This document shows, piece after piece, positions 5,720-6,162 of a stretch of DNA of 6,162 bases. The notes below the pieces were generated by a model, which saw only the letters and a list, made by a program, of their open reading frames with translations, was not told the origin of the DNA and ran no database searches. How positions within the stretch are numbered: the first letter of the stretch is position 1; each line of letters starts with the position of its first letter. Source of the stretch: Planctomycetaceae bacterium (GTDB lineage Bacteria > Planctomycetota > Planctomycetia > Pirellulales > Pirellulaceae). The translations under genes were made by a program, and so were the position numbers. The stretch spans positions 1-6,162 of the forward strand of contig SLEY01000677.1 of NCBI GenBank assembly GCA_007124535.1. Direction: 5' to 3'.

Positions 5720-6162
5720 ATGGCAAGCGGTCGTCAGGATGCGCGACTCTCCGATACACGGCTCGAAGTCCCCGCGCCGGCCAAGGTGAACTTGTTTCTG
5801 GAGGTTCTCGGGCGACGGGCCGATGGATTTCACGAACTCGAGACGCTGATGGCGCCGGTCGAGTTGGGCGACACCCTTTGCATTCGCAGACGCTCGGACC
5901 GCCGCTTGCGGGTGCACTGCGAATGGACGGCGGGTCGGCGTGCGATTGGCCCTTCCCCCATCTGGGAACCTTTGCCCGGGGGAGAAGCCAATCTGGTATT
6001 TCGTGCCCTGCGGGATTTTCGCCAAGCCACGGCGGTTTCCGCGGGAATGGACGTCACGATTGCCAAGCGGATTCCGGCGGCGGCCGGGCTGGGCGGCGCT
6101 TCCTCGAATGCCGCCGCCGCCCTGGTGGCTGCCAACGTCTTGTGGAAGACCGGCTGGCATCC
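5720..6162 (+). CDS. ispE: 4-diphosphocytidyl-2-C-methyl-D-erythritol kinase (partial, C-terminus outside window)
   Basis: GHMP-superfamily kinase of the MEP isoprenoid pathway. It phosphorylates the 2-hydroxyl of CDP-methylerythritol with ATP in the cytoplasm. The 147 residues present show the diagnostic N-terminal block PAKVNLFLEVLGRRADGFHE (20-39), with Lys22 matching the conserved active-site lysine, then ETLM. EANLVFRAL (89-97) and the glycine-rich ATP-binding motif KRIPAAAGLGGASSNAAAAL (116-135) follow. Residues about 70-90 look like a short insertion relative to E. coli IspE. The catalytic Asp region and C-terminal domain lie beyond the right edge. ATG 5720 is the start nearest the first conserved block. 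In-frame GTGs at 5690 and 5648 would add 10 or 24 residues with no family motif, and no start has a strong ribosome-binding site. It is transcribed from its own promoter, divergent from rplY-pth-rpsF. Confidence 0.95.
   Translation, partial: MASGRQDARLSDTRLEVPAPAKVNLFLEVLGRRADGFHELETLMAPVELGDTLCIRRRSDRRLRVHCEWTAGRRAIGPSPIWEPLPGGEANLVFRALRDFRQATAVSAGMDVTIAKRIPAAAGLGGASSNAAAALVAANVLWKTGWH

Noticed and set aside
5126..6160. Minus-strand ORF of 344 codons across the intergenic region and antisense to ispE
   Set aside because: It overlaps the unmistakable IspE motifs on the plus strand, and its translation has no recognisable domain.
1..6162. CRISPR array, insertion sequence, attachment site, tRNA or rRNA
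   Set aside because: No regularly spaced repeats, transposase motifs, target duplications or RNA-gene signatures were seen.

Overview
The window is GC-rich chromosomal DNA whose gene content, gene order and protein signatures point to a planctomycete (Planctomycetota, probably a Pirellulales relative). The strongest lineage marker is a large lipoprotein whose mature start carries the LPAIDPTGERVF signature followed by DUF11 repeats, a combination I know from planctomycete genomes. The rpsF, rplY, pth and ispE products also look planctomycete-like. The lineage is inferred from remembered family features, not from a search.

Layout. Positions 1-1612, minus strand: a translation operon read right to left, rplY (bL25/Ctc), then pth (peptidyl-tRNA hydrolase), then rpsF (bS6), which runs off the left edge. 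Spacings are 41 and 22 bases. Positions 1613-1922: a divergent intergenic region with a candidate rplY promoter, a pair of 8-bp direct repeats, and the ribosome-binding site that fixes a GTG start for the next gene. Positions 1923-4664, plus strand: a 913-residue exported DUF11 lipoprotein. Positions 4665-4786: a dense row of inverted repeats ending in a long, nearly perfect hairpin, placed where the DUF11 gene meets a convergent 67-codon minus-strand ORF (4787-4990) of unknown function. Positions 4991-5719: a long gap with no convincing protein gene. It holds several inverted repeats, a hairpin plus T-tract that looks like an orphan plus-strand terminator, and a good sigma70-type promoter. 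Positions 5720-6162, plus strand: the 5' part of ispE (CDP-ME kinase of the MEP isoprenoid pathway), cut by the right edge.

How the genes relate. rplY, pth and rpsF all serve ribosome assembly or peptidyl-tRNA recycling and look co-transcribed. ispE lies near prs-ctc-pth in many bacteria. Here ispE and rplY-pth-rpsF are still neighbours but diverge, with the DUF11 lipoprotein and the small ORF between them. I see no mobile element, CRISPR array, tRNA or rRNA, and no clear new multi-gene system. The parts most worth a second look are the non-coding stretch before ispE, the hairpin cluster, the 67-residue orphan, and a His/Gln-Asn/Lys difference in a conserved Pth motif.
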